Part shown: in pieces, positions 8,305 to 16,231 of the stretch
Numbering within the stretch: the stretch's first letter is position 1
How the letters are laid out: each line of letters opens with the position of its first letter
Assembly: GCA_964015995.1 (NCBI GenBank)
Contig: CAXHFH010000024.1
Span: forward strand, 1 to 23,099
Direction: 5' to 3'
Length of the DNA: 23,099 nucleotides
Source of the DNA: UBA1672 sp964015995
GTDB lineage: Bacteria; Pseudomonadota; Alphaproteobacteria; Micavibrionales; Micavibrionaceae
The notes under the pieces: generated by a model
What the model was told of the DNA's origin: nothing
What the model saw: only the letters and a program-made list of their open reading frames with translations
The model's database searches: none
Translations under genes and position numbers: made by a program

Positions 8305-9152
8305 GTATCTGCTCCGGTCATCAACTCTGGGATACCGGTGATTTGAACAGCGCGATCACCAACACGCATTTCGTCACCACCACCTGTTACGCCACGATCA
8401 ACTTGAAGCGCATAAGGGGGGGAAACCATACCTTGAGCAAGAAGCATTCTGTATCTGACCATACCTTGAAAATCGGAGTCCAGTCTAGCTAAGTCTTCTT
8501 TGAAGATGTCATCTGCTTGCTGGTACCCTTGCTCCCAACCCATTTTAACGTGCGTTGCCCAAATTTGACGTTCTTCGTCGTTCTGAGGCGTAAGAATATC
8601 AGGTGGAGGCATAACCTCACCCCATTCACGCTCAAGATACTGACGCCACGTTCTTGGCGCAGATACAATACGCGCATTGCGTATGATATTATAAATTTTA
8701 TCGGACACCGCTGCAGTTTGACCGTCAATATCAATCAACATGGCATTCATAGATTCGGTAATAATCGGCGGCTCAATCAAAAAACCGGATGGGGCGGCCA
8801 CTAAAAGCTGTGCAAAATTGAAAACACGATCAAGATAGCGTGTCCTTGAACTAATCTCTTGTCTTATCTCAAATGTACGTTTTGCTAAACCACCACGTGC
8901 ACCAAAAGAGACGGCAGCCTCTTTAAGAGCGTCTAGTCTGATATCTATTGGAAGCTCTTCAATGCCTTCAACACTCTCTATCGGAACGTAATGTACAAGT
9001 TCCTTAAGCTTAACCGGTCTTTCATCCGCAGTCGTTAGGGGAACTTCTTTGTCTGTTGGAAGAACAGACCCCTTGGCGTGTGCGTTCTGCGGCGCAGATA
9101 CAAATGACAGACCAACCAGTGCACAAAGGCTTGTAGTTAAAAGAAAACGCAT
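8283..9152 (-). CDS. dotC: DotC/TraI outer-membrane-complex protein
   Basis: DotC is part of the Dot/Icm outer-membrane core and helps localise DotH there. The 289-residue protein begins with a Sec signal peptide (residues 1-26, ending NAHA). The mature part holds the family body, with VKLKELVHYVPIESVEGIEE-like and PPIITESMNAMLIDIDGQTA-like stretches, a WRQYLEREWGEVMPPPDILTP motif and a WEQGYQQADDIF helix. Legionella DotC is a lipoprotein, but here no cysteine stands at the signal cleavage site, so it is probably a soluble periplasmic or differently anchored form. The ATG has an AGAGGT ribosome site about 8 bases upstream. It is 14 bases behind dotD and overlaps dotB. Confidence 0.92.
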   Translation of the reverse strand: MRFLLTTSLCALVGLSFVSAPQNAHAKGSVLPTDKEVPLTTADERPVKLKELVHYVPIESVEGIEELPIDIRLDALKEAAVSFGARGGLAKRTFEIRQEISSRTRYLDRVFNFAQLLVAAPSGFLIEPPIITESMNAMLIDIDGQTAAVSDKIYNIIRNARIVSAPRTWRQYLEREWGEVMPPPDILTPQNDEERQIWATHVKMGWEQGYQQADDIFKEDLARLDSDFQGMVRYRMLLAQGMVSPPYALQVDRGVTGGGDEMRVGDRAVQITGIPELMTGADTWKPASR

Positions 9153-9166
9153 TATTGTAACCTCTC

Positions 9167-9679
9167 TTAGCCGCCAAGTCCTGCATTAGGAGCGTAGTAA
9201 ATCTCAACCATGCGGGCACGGGCATCAACCTTGACATCGCCGCGCTTACCAAGTTGAAGGCCGACATCTCTCAGCACGTCAACAACGCGTGAGTTTTCGG
9301 CATCAATGGAAACAACAACAGGAACGGACGGTTCGCTACCCAAAACCAAGAAGCCATACCCTGCACGATCCGCAAGTGTTTTGGCAATAGGTTCTATGGG
9401 GCCAACCCAGTTTACCGTAATTGTACGGCGTAATTCTTGAGGGACATCACCAATCGGGGACATCGCTGTTGCTGGTGTTCTTGCTTGCTCAACCGCTGCG
9501 AGCGTTTCAAGAGCAGTAGAGGCACGATCAGCAGATTCCGCGAGCATCATCGACACACTGTCGGGCGATGCGACAATCTGGGGACTGCCTACACTGAATG
9601 TTTGAGTATTATCTGATGAACAACCGGAGGTAAGTGCTAAACCACAAAGTAATGGCAGAATAAGAAAGTTACGAGACAT
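9167..9679 (-). CDS. dotD: DotD/TraH outer-membrane lipoprotein
   Basis: DotD is the lipoprotein partner of DotC in the Dot/Icm outer-membrane core. Its C-terminal domain resembles the N0 domain of secretins. The protein has 170 residues: a lipoprotein signal (LALTSGC, lipid-modified Cys20), a flexible linker (about 21-85), then the family domain starting at ELRRTITVNWVGPIEPIAKT (about 87-106) and including LADRAGYGFLVLGSEP and a VVDVLRDVGLQLG helix. It is the first of the tightly packed dotD-dotC-dotB set. A long AT-rich intergenic stretch (9680-9871) separates it from the transglycosylase gene and could hold its promoter; a TTGATT-17-TAATAT pair lies there but is weak. Confidence 0.9.
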   Translation of the reverse strand: MSRNFLILPLLCGLALTSGCSSDNTQTFSVGSPQIVASPDSVSMMLAESADRASTALETLAAVEQARTPATAMSPIGDVPQELRRTITVNWVGPIEPIAKTLADRAGYGFLVLGSEPSVPVVVSIDAENSRVVDVLRDVGLQLGKRGDVKVDARARMVEIYYAPNAGLGG

Positions 9680-9794
9680 AATAATATAAAACCCTAAAAC
9701 AAAGACAACTTAGTCTATTGGAAATATTAGACAAAATTGCAACGCAAATCAAGAATAACTAAACATATTATTGACTTTCTTAGAAAGCTTTTTT

Positions 9795-9834
9795 TTAAAA
9801 TAACATATATATACGACCTGTTTTGTTATTTTAA
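9795..9834. repeat. perfect 11-bp inverted repeat upstream of dotD
   Basis: The arms TTAAAATAACA (9795-9805) and TGTTATTTTAA (9824-9834) are perfect reverse complements, separated by 18 bases. No U-run lies in the right place for an intrinsic terminator on either strand. A smaller inverted repeat CTTTCTTAGAAAG lies just beside it. The position between the transglycosylase gene and dotD suits an operator or an mRNA structure; which one is not shown. Confidence 0.6.
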
Positions 9835-9871
9835 TAAGGCGCAATGTCACTGTGAGCTTACGCTTGAAAGA

Positions 9872-10288
9872 TTAACGATCAGTTTTAACTAAACCATTTT
9901 TTTTCATCAGATTAATCACACGTTTTTTGTATTTTAATCCAAATTTTGGTGTTTTCGAGTGATAATGTTGTAAAGCTTTGCCTAAATTTTTCGTTCTGGT
10001 GAGGTGTCCGCGTAAAATCCATGCCGCGACATCGGTATTAACACAAGGATCATCCCGCACCCTTTTGTGCGCCTCTTTTTCATCGATACCCCAATGCTTT
10101 GCGAGTTCAGGTAGCCAAATTGTATTGATTTGCATCGGGCCTAAGTCATAGCTTCCGTTGGTATTTTTAACTTCTTGGCCGACTTTTCCGCCCTCTGCCT
10201 TGTAAATTCCCACAAGCAGCGCAGGCGGCACGTCGTGTGTTTGTGCGGCCATCATAATACAAGCGGCAAGAATTTTCGTAGCAGCCAA
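9872..10288 (-). CDS. small lytic transglycosylase (SLT fold), VirB1-like
   Basis: Lytic transglycosylases of this fold cleave peptidoglycan glycan strands; small versions in T4SS operons open the wall for the channel. The 138-residue protein has the SLT core: PPALLVGIYKAEGG with the likely catalytic Glu32, then NGSYDLGPMQIN (44-55) and a C-terminal QHYHSKTP...YKKRV helix. The start is uncertain: TTG 10288 (AGGGG about 8 bases upstream) is used because no ATG precedes the domain. The frame is open slightly further upstream, without a clear signal peptide. It lies between the acidic protein gene and dotD on the same strand. SLT-fold lysozyme-like alternatives are possible, but the secretion context favours VirB1-like. 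Confidence 0.8.
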   Translation of the reverse strand: MAATKILAACIMMAAQTHDVPPALLVGIYKAEGGKVGQEVKNTNGSYDLGPMQINTIWLPELAKHWGIDEKEAHKRVRDDPCVNTDVAAWILRGHLTRTKNLGKALQHYHSKTPKFGLKYKKRVINLMKKNGLVKTDR

Positions 10289-10350
10289 AATAAAGCCCCT
10301 AGCGGTTGTTCGTTAATAATTCTTGTATAAGTGAAGCACAGATTGAAAAA

Positions 10351-11445
10351 TCAGTCACTGTTTTTAAAGAAGTTCATCGGATCTTTGCCAGAATCTTCAT
10401 CTTCATGATCCTCGTCTTCATCATCCTCATCTTCTGAGTCGTCTCCGCTATCCGAATAGAAGCCCATAGGCCCACCGGCAGTGACTTTTTTACGTGCTTT
10501 CTTTTTGGTCTTAGACTTTTCACTGCTCTCGCCATCTTCATCATCGTCTTTTTCATTATCACTTTTTTTCTTTGCTTCGGCATGCAACGTTTCAATTTCG
10601 ACAAAACCAACATCATCGGTGAAGAGATTTTCTATGGCGGCGATATCATCATCTGTGAAATGGCTTGGCATAATATGCTTTGCCAGAAGTGTTAGCATTT
10701 CCATGCGTTTATCGAAAATTTTCCAAATATTTTCGATCTGCGTATCGCTTTCCTCATCATTGCGCGTTTTTTCATCAAGAGACATGATGCGCTCTTTTTC
10801 TTTTTCATGGCATGAGCAGTAAAGCGGAATGAGGCTGCTTAAGATGAGCAGTTCGCTAGATTTTTGTTCATGCTCCGGCACCGTGTTACCCATTAAAACG
10901 CCTGTAAGATCAGAGGCTTTCGTCCTAAGGTTTTCTGACACGTCTTGTATCATTTTTGTTTTTGTTTTTCCGAATGAAAAATCAGCGACGGCATCAATAA
11001 GTGGTACGTAATATTTAAGGTAAACAAGATTTGCAACGGTTCTGGATAACGGTGACAGCCCGCGCAAGTGTTCAGGGAAGACGCCATCAAGACGTTCCAT
11101 GGGGATGTAGTTTTCAGAAAAAGTGAGTAATAAATCAACGGATGAAACGGATCGTTTCAGTTCCGCTTCGGTTGGAAGGCGTTTGTTTTTCTGATAATAG
11201 GCCGCGATAATATGACAAGACAATGTCGCAAGATTAAGGCGCACAGAAACGTCTTTTTCTTCATCCTCTAAAAGGTCGAGAAGGCTTTTGATTTCCTCTG
11301 CATTGTCGATGGTCTTTTTCAAAAGCTCTGTGACATCTTCGACAACTTTTTCTTCAGATTTTCCTTCTGCAACTTCGACAATGCCCTGAATTACGGGCAG
11401 GCCAATGTCATGCATAATAACGGATAGAAGTTCTGCACGTTTCAT
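10351..11445 (-). CDS. unrecognised acidic protein in the T4SS gene run
   Basis: I do not recognise this 364-residue protein. Residues 1-275 look mainly alpha-helical and mixed charged, without signal peptide or membrane segment. They are followed by a Lys/Asp/Glu-rich tail (about 288-364): a KSKTKKKARKK basic patch, then long runs of Asp, Glu and Ser, and a final DPMNFFKNSD. Two Cys-containing spots (CHII near 77, CSCH near 208) do not make a clear metal motif. It lies 47 bases downstream of the DsbC-like gene and 62 bases before the transglycosylase gene, on the same strand, so co-transcription is likely. A cytoplasmic adaptor or chaperone for secretion is conceivable but not shown. Confidence 0.75.
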   Translation of the reverse strand: MKRAELLSVIMHDIGLPVIQGIVEVAEGKSEEKVVEDVTELLKKTIDNAEEIKSLLDLLEDEEKDVSVRLNLATLSCHIIAAYYQKNKRLPTEAELKRSVSSVDLLLTFSENYIPMERLDGVFPEHLRGLSPLSRTVANLVYLKYYVPLIDAVADFSFGKTKTKMIQDVSENLRTKASDLTGVLMGNTVPEHEQKSSELLILSSLIPLYCSCHEKEKERIMSLDEKTRNDEESDTQIENIWKIFDKRMEMLTLLAKHIMPSHFTDDDIAAIENLFTDDVGFVEIETLHAEAKKKSDNEKDDDEDGESSEKSKTKKKARKKVTAGGPMGFYSDSGDDSEDEDDEDEDHEDEDSGKDPMNFFKNSD

Positions 11446-11492
11446 ATTGGGTCTACATCCTTATTTATGTACTCTAGAGTGAGTGGGCGCGT

Positions 11493-12353
11493 TTACGTTC
11501 GCGCGCCCAGATCAGCAATCAAAGCCTCTATGTCTTTAGGGGCTCCGCGGATAATTTTCACTTTTTCATCAACACCACGATAGATAAGAAGCGGTGTCAC
11601 GCTGAGTTTCCAAGATTGCATAATGGATAAATTTCTTTGAACACCTTGCTGGCTAATCTCTTGGCTCGCAGGAATAGGGGAAGAACCTTCTAGGTGACGC
11701 CACCATACGGTTTCAGGGGATGGTGTTGCCATCAAGAACGCCGCTTGTGCCCGTGTTTCTTCTTTAAAGCCTACAGGAATCATGCGCACCTGAACTTTTG
11801 CTTGGTCGACATAGGGTTTGATCTTTTCCATCATTGCGTGACAATGCGGGCATTGCGGGTCGATGAAGCTATAGAAAACAGGTGTTCCGGCCTTACCAAT
11901 CGGCACCCAGTTACTTGTTTCTATATCAAAGAAAAGCTGCTCTGACGGTGTTTTAAATTCGTATTTTTGTGCCTCTTTCACATCTTGTACGTTGTTTGCC
12001 TTTGGAATATCGGCTGCCAATGTATCAAGGATGTCACCGCTTTGTTGGCGCAGACTTTTAACTTGGTTAATCGTGATGGTTTTTCCTTTGGCATCAAACA
12101 GGATACCGGAAACAAAGCTTCCGTTTGGAAGAACGTAGAAATATTGTTCTTGGCCGTTTTTGATTGCAATCCAGCCGTCAACGCCTTCATCTTTACCAAG
12201 AAACCTTACTTGCGCTCCATCATTTGCTAAATTTTGCAGGGGATCAGGCAGTGTCGGTAATAATGTGTCACTTTGTGCATGAACAAGCGGTATGAACATA
12301 AGCATCCCCGCGCATATCAAAAAACTGCTTTTGAAAAAACTTCTAATCATCAT
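11493..12353 (-). CDS. periplasmic DsbC/DsbG-like thioredoxin-fold protein
   Basis: Proteins of this type isomerise or oxidise disulfide bonds in the periplasm. The 286-residue protein has a Sec signal (1-26, ending VHA), an N-terminal dimerisation-like region (about 45-110, with GWIAIKNGQEQYFYVLPNG), a linker, and a thioredoxin domain from about 150. That domain has the redox centre FIDPQCPHCH (Cys168 and Cys171) and a cis-Pro loop SVTPLLIYRG. The CPHC centre and length point to the DsbC/DsbG group. It is the first gene of the unbroken run leading to dotD-C-B, and IncI systems also carry a disulfide isomerase (TrbB), so it probably folds secretion-system subunits. The ribosome site (AGGA) is weak and rather distant. 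Confidence 0.85.
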   Translation of the reverse strand: MMIRSFFKSSFLICAGMLMFIPLVHAQSDTLLPTLPDPLQNLANDGAQVRFLGKDEGVDGWIAIKNGQEQYFYVLPNGSFVSGILFDAKGKTITINQVKSLRQQSGDILDTLAADIPKANNVQDVKEAQKYEFKTPSEQLFFDIETSNWVPIGKAGTPVFYSFIDPQCPHCHAMMEKIKPYVDQAKVQVRMIPVGFKEETRAQAAFLMATPSPETVWWRHLEGSSPIPASQEISQQGVQRNLSIMQSWKLSVTPLLIYRGVDEKVKIIRGAPKDIEALIADLGART

Positions 12354-12439
12354 TGCTTTAAATCCTGACTGTTATCTATTTCTTGGCTTGTGATTAAGGG
12401 CAAACAATAGCGATATTCTTGATTAAGTACAATTTTTTT

Positions 12440-12463
12440 TTACAGCATAGGGGGCTGCTGTAA
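12440..12463. repeat. perfect 8-bp hairpin just after the FIST gene
   Basis: TTACAGCA (12440-12447) and TGCTGTAA (12456-12463) form a perfect inverted repeat with an eight-base G-rich loop, two bases beyond the FIST gene's stop. On the FIST strand it is followed by a run of A's rather than U's, so it is not a standard intrinsic terminator, though it may protect the 3' end of the message. Confidence 0.55.
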
Positions 12464-12465
12464 TA

Positions 12466-13728
12466 TCAAAAGAATAATGTCAGGATACCTGTGTATCCAT
12501 ACAGGCGCGCATTGTTGATTTCGCCGCCTGCGTAAAACCCAGTAAGTGGAATGTCGCCGATGATATCACGTATTAACGCCATTTCGTCTTGTTCAGGTGA
12601 CTGGTCTTCTGAGAACCCGCGCGCAATGCATGATATATAAAGTGCGCCTTTGGGCTCGAATGAGCCGCGCTCAGCTATTATGCGCTTATGTAGGTTGATT
12701 AGTGTTTTGGAAAGGTCGCTTGTGACGCTCTCGTCGTTACGCTCTACAAAAAAGACGCTTTCACCACTTGAGATATTCTCTGAAATTGATAGGGAGCCTT
12801 CATCAGAGTCCATACCTGTTATATTGCGTACCAAAAAGTCTTTTTGATCGGATTGCGATAAAGGCAGGGCAACGTGAATTTGTCCGCGAAACAGACTTTT
12901 AAATTCATCAGGAATTCTATCACTGGCTTCGATTGAGCCAAAAGTACTGGTAAAATCTTTTGGTTCTTTGCCCAATTTGCTGCAGGCTAATGCCTTAAGG
13001 TCTTCCTGTAAAACATCAAGCGCGCGTTTATCGTCAAGCTCAAGGATTACATTTTCATCGGCCTTGGTGATGGTGTGATGTGCCTCAATAGGGCGGCAAC
13101 CTTGAGATAAAGTCGTCGCGACAGGGATTGTGTCGGCAAAAAAGACGCCGCAAATTTCATCATCAAACACGCCATTGGCAATTTGAAAATGATGTGAACG
13201 CGAAGATGTCAGGCCCCCAATTAAAAACCCGTTGGTTGTATTTTCAAGATCACGCAATGTTTCTTGCGGGTCTTCCTCAGACATCGGATTGCCATGAACA
13301 ACACACAGCATCGGCGTGTTTTCAATCAGCCATTGCTGAACTGCGTCATGTGATATTTGGTTTGGTTTGCTGTTTTCCAGATCGTCCTGATCATCTTCGT
13401 TTTGCGGAAAGACACGAAAGCTATCTTCCGGGAAACGACCAATCATTGCGGATATTGCGGGTTTATCAACCATAGATTCGTTGCAGCCCACAATGCCCAT
13501 ACCAACGGAGCCAACCCAGTTGTCGATTTTCAAAACAGATTTGAAAAGATTGTAAATACTGGTGACATCATCGGCAAGATAATCAGAGATGTATATGAAG
13601 CCGAAGTTGAATCCATCGCCTTCTGTGCGGATAGACTCAAGTTTTTCCAAAACATTTTTTGATGTGTCACGCCATTCGTCACCGCTGGCGCAGGCGCTGG
13701 CAAAATCTGTGGAAGTGAAAACAGTCAT
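12466..13728 (-). CDS. FIST-domain signal-transduction protein
   Basis: FIST domains are ligand-sensing modules of bacterial signal transduction, thought to bind small molecules such as amino acids. The 420-residue protein has a FIST_N region (about 20-225, including FGFIYISDYLADDVTSIYNL and the GIVGCNESMVDKPAISAMIG turn) and a FIST_C region (about 245-420), ending in the typical GFYAGGEINNARLYGYTGIL motif. No signal peptide, membrane helix, kinase or GGDEF part is attached, so it acts as a stand-alone cytoplasmic sensor or partner. No ribosome site precedes the ATG at 13728; a TATAAT sequence abuts the start codon, so the message could be leaderless or the start later. It is divergent from lemA and separated from the DsbC-like gene by 112 bases. 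Confidence 0.88.
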   Translation of the reverse strand: MTVFTSTDFASACASGDEWRDTSKNVLEKLESIRTEGDGFNFGFIYISDYLADDVTSIYNLFKSVLKIDNWVGSVGMGIVGCNESMVDKPAISAMIGRFPEDSFRVFPQNEDDQDDLENSKPNQISHDAVQQWLIENTPMLCVVHGNPMSEEDPQETLRDLENTTNGFLIGGLTSSRSHHFQIANGVFDDEICGVFFADTIPVATTLSQGCRPIEAHHTITKADENVILELDDKRALDVLQEDLKALACSKLGKEPKDFTSTFGSIEASDRIPDEFKSLFRGQIHVALPLSQSDQKDFLVRNITGMDSDEGSLSISENISSGESVFFVERNDESVTSDLSKTLINLHKRIIAERGSFEPKGALYISCIARGFSEDQSPEQDEMALIRDIIGDIPLTGFYAGGEINNARLYGYTGILTLFF

Positions 13729-13828
13729 ATTATAATTTATGATATTGATTGAATTAAAAAAGATAAAGACAAACGTGATTCTTGTCCCTAAAATAGCTTA
13801 GCCTTATTAAGAGTGAAAGGATTAAATC

Positions 13829-14392
13829 ATGGAAGGTTGGGTTATCTGGGCAGTTATAGGTGCCGTTGTTGTGTTATTTATTGTTCTTTACAACCGTTTG
13901 GTTGCATTAAGACAAACACGGGAAAACGCATTTTCGGACATCGATGTACAGCTCAAGCAAAGATATAATCTCGTACCTCAGCTCGTTGAGACGGTAAAAG
14001 GTTACGCATCTCATGAGAGTGAAGTTTTTCAAAATGTTACAGATGCGCGCGCGCAAGTCGGTGCAGCCAAAGGCGCGACAGGTGAACGCGTAGCAGCAGA
14101 AAATGTTTTGGGCGGCGCCTTGATGGGACTTTTAGCCGTGGCCGAAGATTATCCGGATCTTAAGGCGGATGGGAATTTCCAAAAATTAATGGATGAGTTG
14201 TCTGATATTGAGAATAAAATCGCAGCTGCGCGTCGTTTCTTCAACAATGCTACTGCGGAATACAACACATCGACAGAGCAGTTTCCGTCTAATGTGCTTG
14301 CAGGCATGTTTGGTTTCAAAAAAGAAGAGTTTTTCGAACTGGATGAAGCCGAAGCGGCCTTGGTTCAAAAGGCCCCTGAAGTTAAGTTTTAG
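13829..14392 (+). CDS. lemA: LemA family protein
   Basis: LemA proteins are small membrane-anchored helical proteins of unclear biochemistry, very often encoded beside an M48 peptidase. The 187-residue protein has a single N-terminal transmembrane helix (about 4-22), then the family signature: NRLVALRQTRENAFSDIDVQ and LKQRYNLVPQLVETVKGYAS (about 23-60), further helices with YPDLKADGNFQKLMDELSDI, and the NKIAAARRFFNNATAEYNTS motif. The ATG at 13829 has an AAAGG ribosome site 8 bases upstream. The M48 peptidase gene follows after 23 bases, the classic pairing. Confidence 0.95.
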   Translation: MEGWVIWAVIGAVVVLFIVLYNRLVALRQTRENAFSDIDVQLKQRYNLVPQLVETVKGYASHESEVFQNVTDARAQVGAAKGATGERVAAENVLGGALMGLLAVAEDYPDLKADGNFQKLMDELSDIENKIAAARRFFNNATAEYNTSTEQFPSNVLAGMFGFKKEEFFELDEAEAALVQKAPEVKF

Positions 14393-14415
14393 ACTAACTT
14401 ACAAACGGGAAGAAA

Positions 14416-15561
14416 ATGGCCACCACGACAGTTGGTTTAAGTACCCATATCTGGAACAATAACCTGCGCTGTATTATGTTGTTGGTGTTGTATCCTGTGC
14501 TGATTATGGGGATGTTTTGGGCGATTGCCTGGGCAATGGGCATGTCGATGTTTCGCCAAAGCTCCACCAATGTTTACCGTGCATATAACGATACTGAAAA
14601 TTTGATTATGGGGAATGACCCCACCTTGCCTGCGCTTGATCCTATGGCCTCGGTGGGGTTTGCCAACAATATCGCGGTTGAATTTGCGCCGATGATAATC
14701 GCGGGTGTTGCCATCTGGTTTACCATTGCATGGTTTTTTCATACCCGCATGATCCGCAAGCTGGCGCATTCTAATCCCGTATCACGTCAGGAAGAGCCCG
14801 AGCTTTATAACCTTTTGGAAAATCTCTGTATTGCGCAAGGCATGCCATTGCCGAAGTTAGAAATTATTGAAACACATGCACGTAATGCCTTCGCAAGCGG
14901 TATCACAAAAGACAGCTTTTCTGTCACTGTCACGCGCGGCCTGATGAATTCTTTGGCAAAAGATGAACTGGAGGCCGTTTTAGCACATGAATTGGCGCAT
15001 ATACAAAACCGTGATGTTCGATTGCTGATTGTGACTGTTATTTTTACCGGTTTGTTTGGCTTTTTGGCGCAACTGGTGTGGAGTAATATCCGCTATAATT
15101 TGTTTTTTGTCGGCGGGCGACGTAATCGTAATGGTGGCGGCGCGATTATTGCGATGATCATTATTGCGGTTATCTTGTGGCTTGGTTATCTCGCGAGTTT
15201 GCTGATGCGCTTTGCGTTATCGCGCAGGCGGGAATATATGGCCGATGCGGGCGCGGTAGAGATGACCAAGAACCCCGAAGGGATGATGCGTGCGCTCATG
15301 CGTATATCGGGTAGAGATCGTATTCCGGAAACTACAGACGATATCGCCATGATGTGTATTGAAAACCACGTGCCGTTTTTAGGTGTATTTGCCACGCACC
15401 CGCCAATTGAAAAGCGCATTCAGGCGATTTCACAAGTGACAGGCACGCCCGTCCCTGACTCTGCAAGCCTGCCGCCGATTGGGAAAGAGGAACGCATTGC
15501 ACCGAGGGTAGATAAAGAAAAACGTGTTAATCCATGGCTTATCCGCGGGCGTAGAGATTAG
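14416..15561 (+). CDS. M48 family membrane zinc metallopeptidase (HtpX-like)
   Basis: M48 (HtpX/Ste24-like) peptidases degrade misfolded membrane proteins. The 381-residue protein has hydrophobic segments at about 19-43, 90-108, 202-222 and 244-264. The zinc-binding motif HELAH (191-195) and the third ligand Glu273 in the RREYMADAGA motif are intact. The C-terminal part contains the HPPIEKRIQAI motif common to the family. Its start at 14416 has a GGGAAG ribosome site. It is co-directional with lemA, 23 bases apart, and probably co-transcribed. The N-terminal two-helix extension with an extracytoplasmic loop of about 45 residues between the helices differs from short HtpX proteins. Confidence 0.93.
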   Translation: MATTTVGLSTHIWNNNLRCIMLLVLYPVLIMGMFWAIAWAMGMSMFRQSSTNVYRAYNDTENLIMGNDPTLPALDPMASVGFANNIAVEFAPMIIAGVAIWFTIAWFFHTRMIRKLAHSNPVSRQEEPELYNLLENLCIAQGMPLPKLEIIETHARNAFASGITKDSFSVTVTRGLMNSLAKDELEAVLAHELAHIQNRDVRLLIVTVIFTGLFGFLAQLVWSNIRYNLFFVGGRRNRNGGGAIIAMIIIAVILWLGYLASLLMRFALSRRREYMADAGAVEMTKNPEGMMRALMRISGRDRIPETTDDIAMMCIENHVPFLGVFATHPPIEKRIQAISQVTGTPVPDSASLPPIGKEERIAPRVDKEKRVNPWLIRGRRD

Positions 15562-15646
15562 TAACATTTTAGTCATGGTTTTGAATTTAGATAATGTGAT
15601 ACTAATTAATAGAAAAAGATAGCGATTATGAATACGGGTAATAAAA

Positions 15647-16084
15647 ATGTCTAAAAATAAGGTTTATTCAAAAGAATCTGTGTTTTCGATTATTAAGCAT
15701 TATGCTTTGTCCGATGACTTGAAAGATACGCCTCTTATGAGCTGTCACAGCGCAGTTGGTTACTGGATTGCCAATGAAGAGCAGTTAGAGCCGACAGATG
15801 AGATTGTTCTGCTGGGGCCGAATAAAGACGAGGACGTCATTCATCATTCAATATTGATGCGTGGTGATGACATCATTGGCGATACCGAGCGTGCCTCTCC
15901 GCAGCGTGGTATCGACACAAGTTACGATCCAGAAACAGGGGAATATAAAACCAAAATATTTCCCAAAGGTGAGAGCGAAGTAACGCATCAAACATTAATG
16001 CGTATGAGTGTGGCAGATTTTAGAGCGCAATATCTTGGTTTGGAAGGCCCTGAACCTTCGGAAGAACCGCCCGAACCTCTGTAA
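15647..16084 (+). CDS. unrecognised 145-residue protein, possible papain-like fold
   Basis: I cannot assign this gene. No signal peptide or membrane segment is seen. A possible catalytic arrangement is a Cys in MSCHSAVGYW (about 30-39), then a His in VIHHSILMRG (about 63-72), then GDDIIGDT with Asp; this Cys-His-Asp order resembles papain-fold (NlpC-like or toxin-type) hydrolases, but the resemblance is weak. The C-terminus is Pro/Glu-rich. The ATG at 15647 has only a poor ribosome site, and an eight-codon reading frame (ATG 15628 to TAA 15654) overlaps the start, so translation could be coupled. It stands between the M48 peptidase and the BI-1 gene. Confidence 0.7.
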   Translation: MSKNKVYSKESVFSIIKHYALSDDLKDTPLMSCHSAVGYWIANEEQLEPTDEIVLLGPNKDEDVIHHSILMRGDDIIGDTERASPQRGIDTSYDPETGEYKTKIFPKGESEVTHQTLMRMSVADFRAQYLGLEGPEPSEEPPEPL

Positions 16085-16148
16085 GATAATACTTTTGTTC
16101 ATCATGAAACTTTCTCATGAATGCCATCGAATAAATTTATAGCTGATA

Positions 16149-16179
16149 TTGTACAAGAATCTTTGAATTCTGGTATAAT
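16149..16179 (+). promoter_or_regulatory. promoter of the BI-1 family gene
   Basis: An extended -10 element TGGTATAAT (16171-16179) is a perfect TATAAT with the upstream TG. TTGTAC (16149-16154) is a weak -35 at 19 bases. Transcription would start near 16186, about 46 bases before the ATG at 16232. Confidence 0.6.
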
Positions 16180-16231
16180 GCAGTATATAACCTAACGTAA
16201 TTATGTTTTTTAACAGTTTGGAGAATTAAAA

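Noticed and set aside
12440..12463. Hairpin after the FIST gene as an intrinsic terminator
   Set aside because: The stem is perfect, but on the FIST strand it is followed by A's, and on the plus strand no T-run follows.
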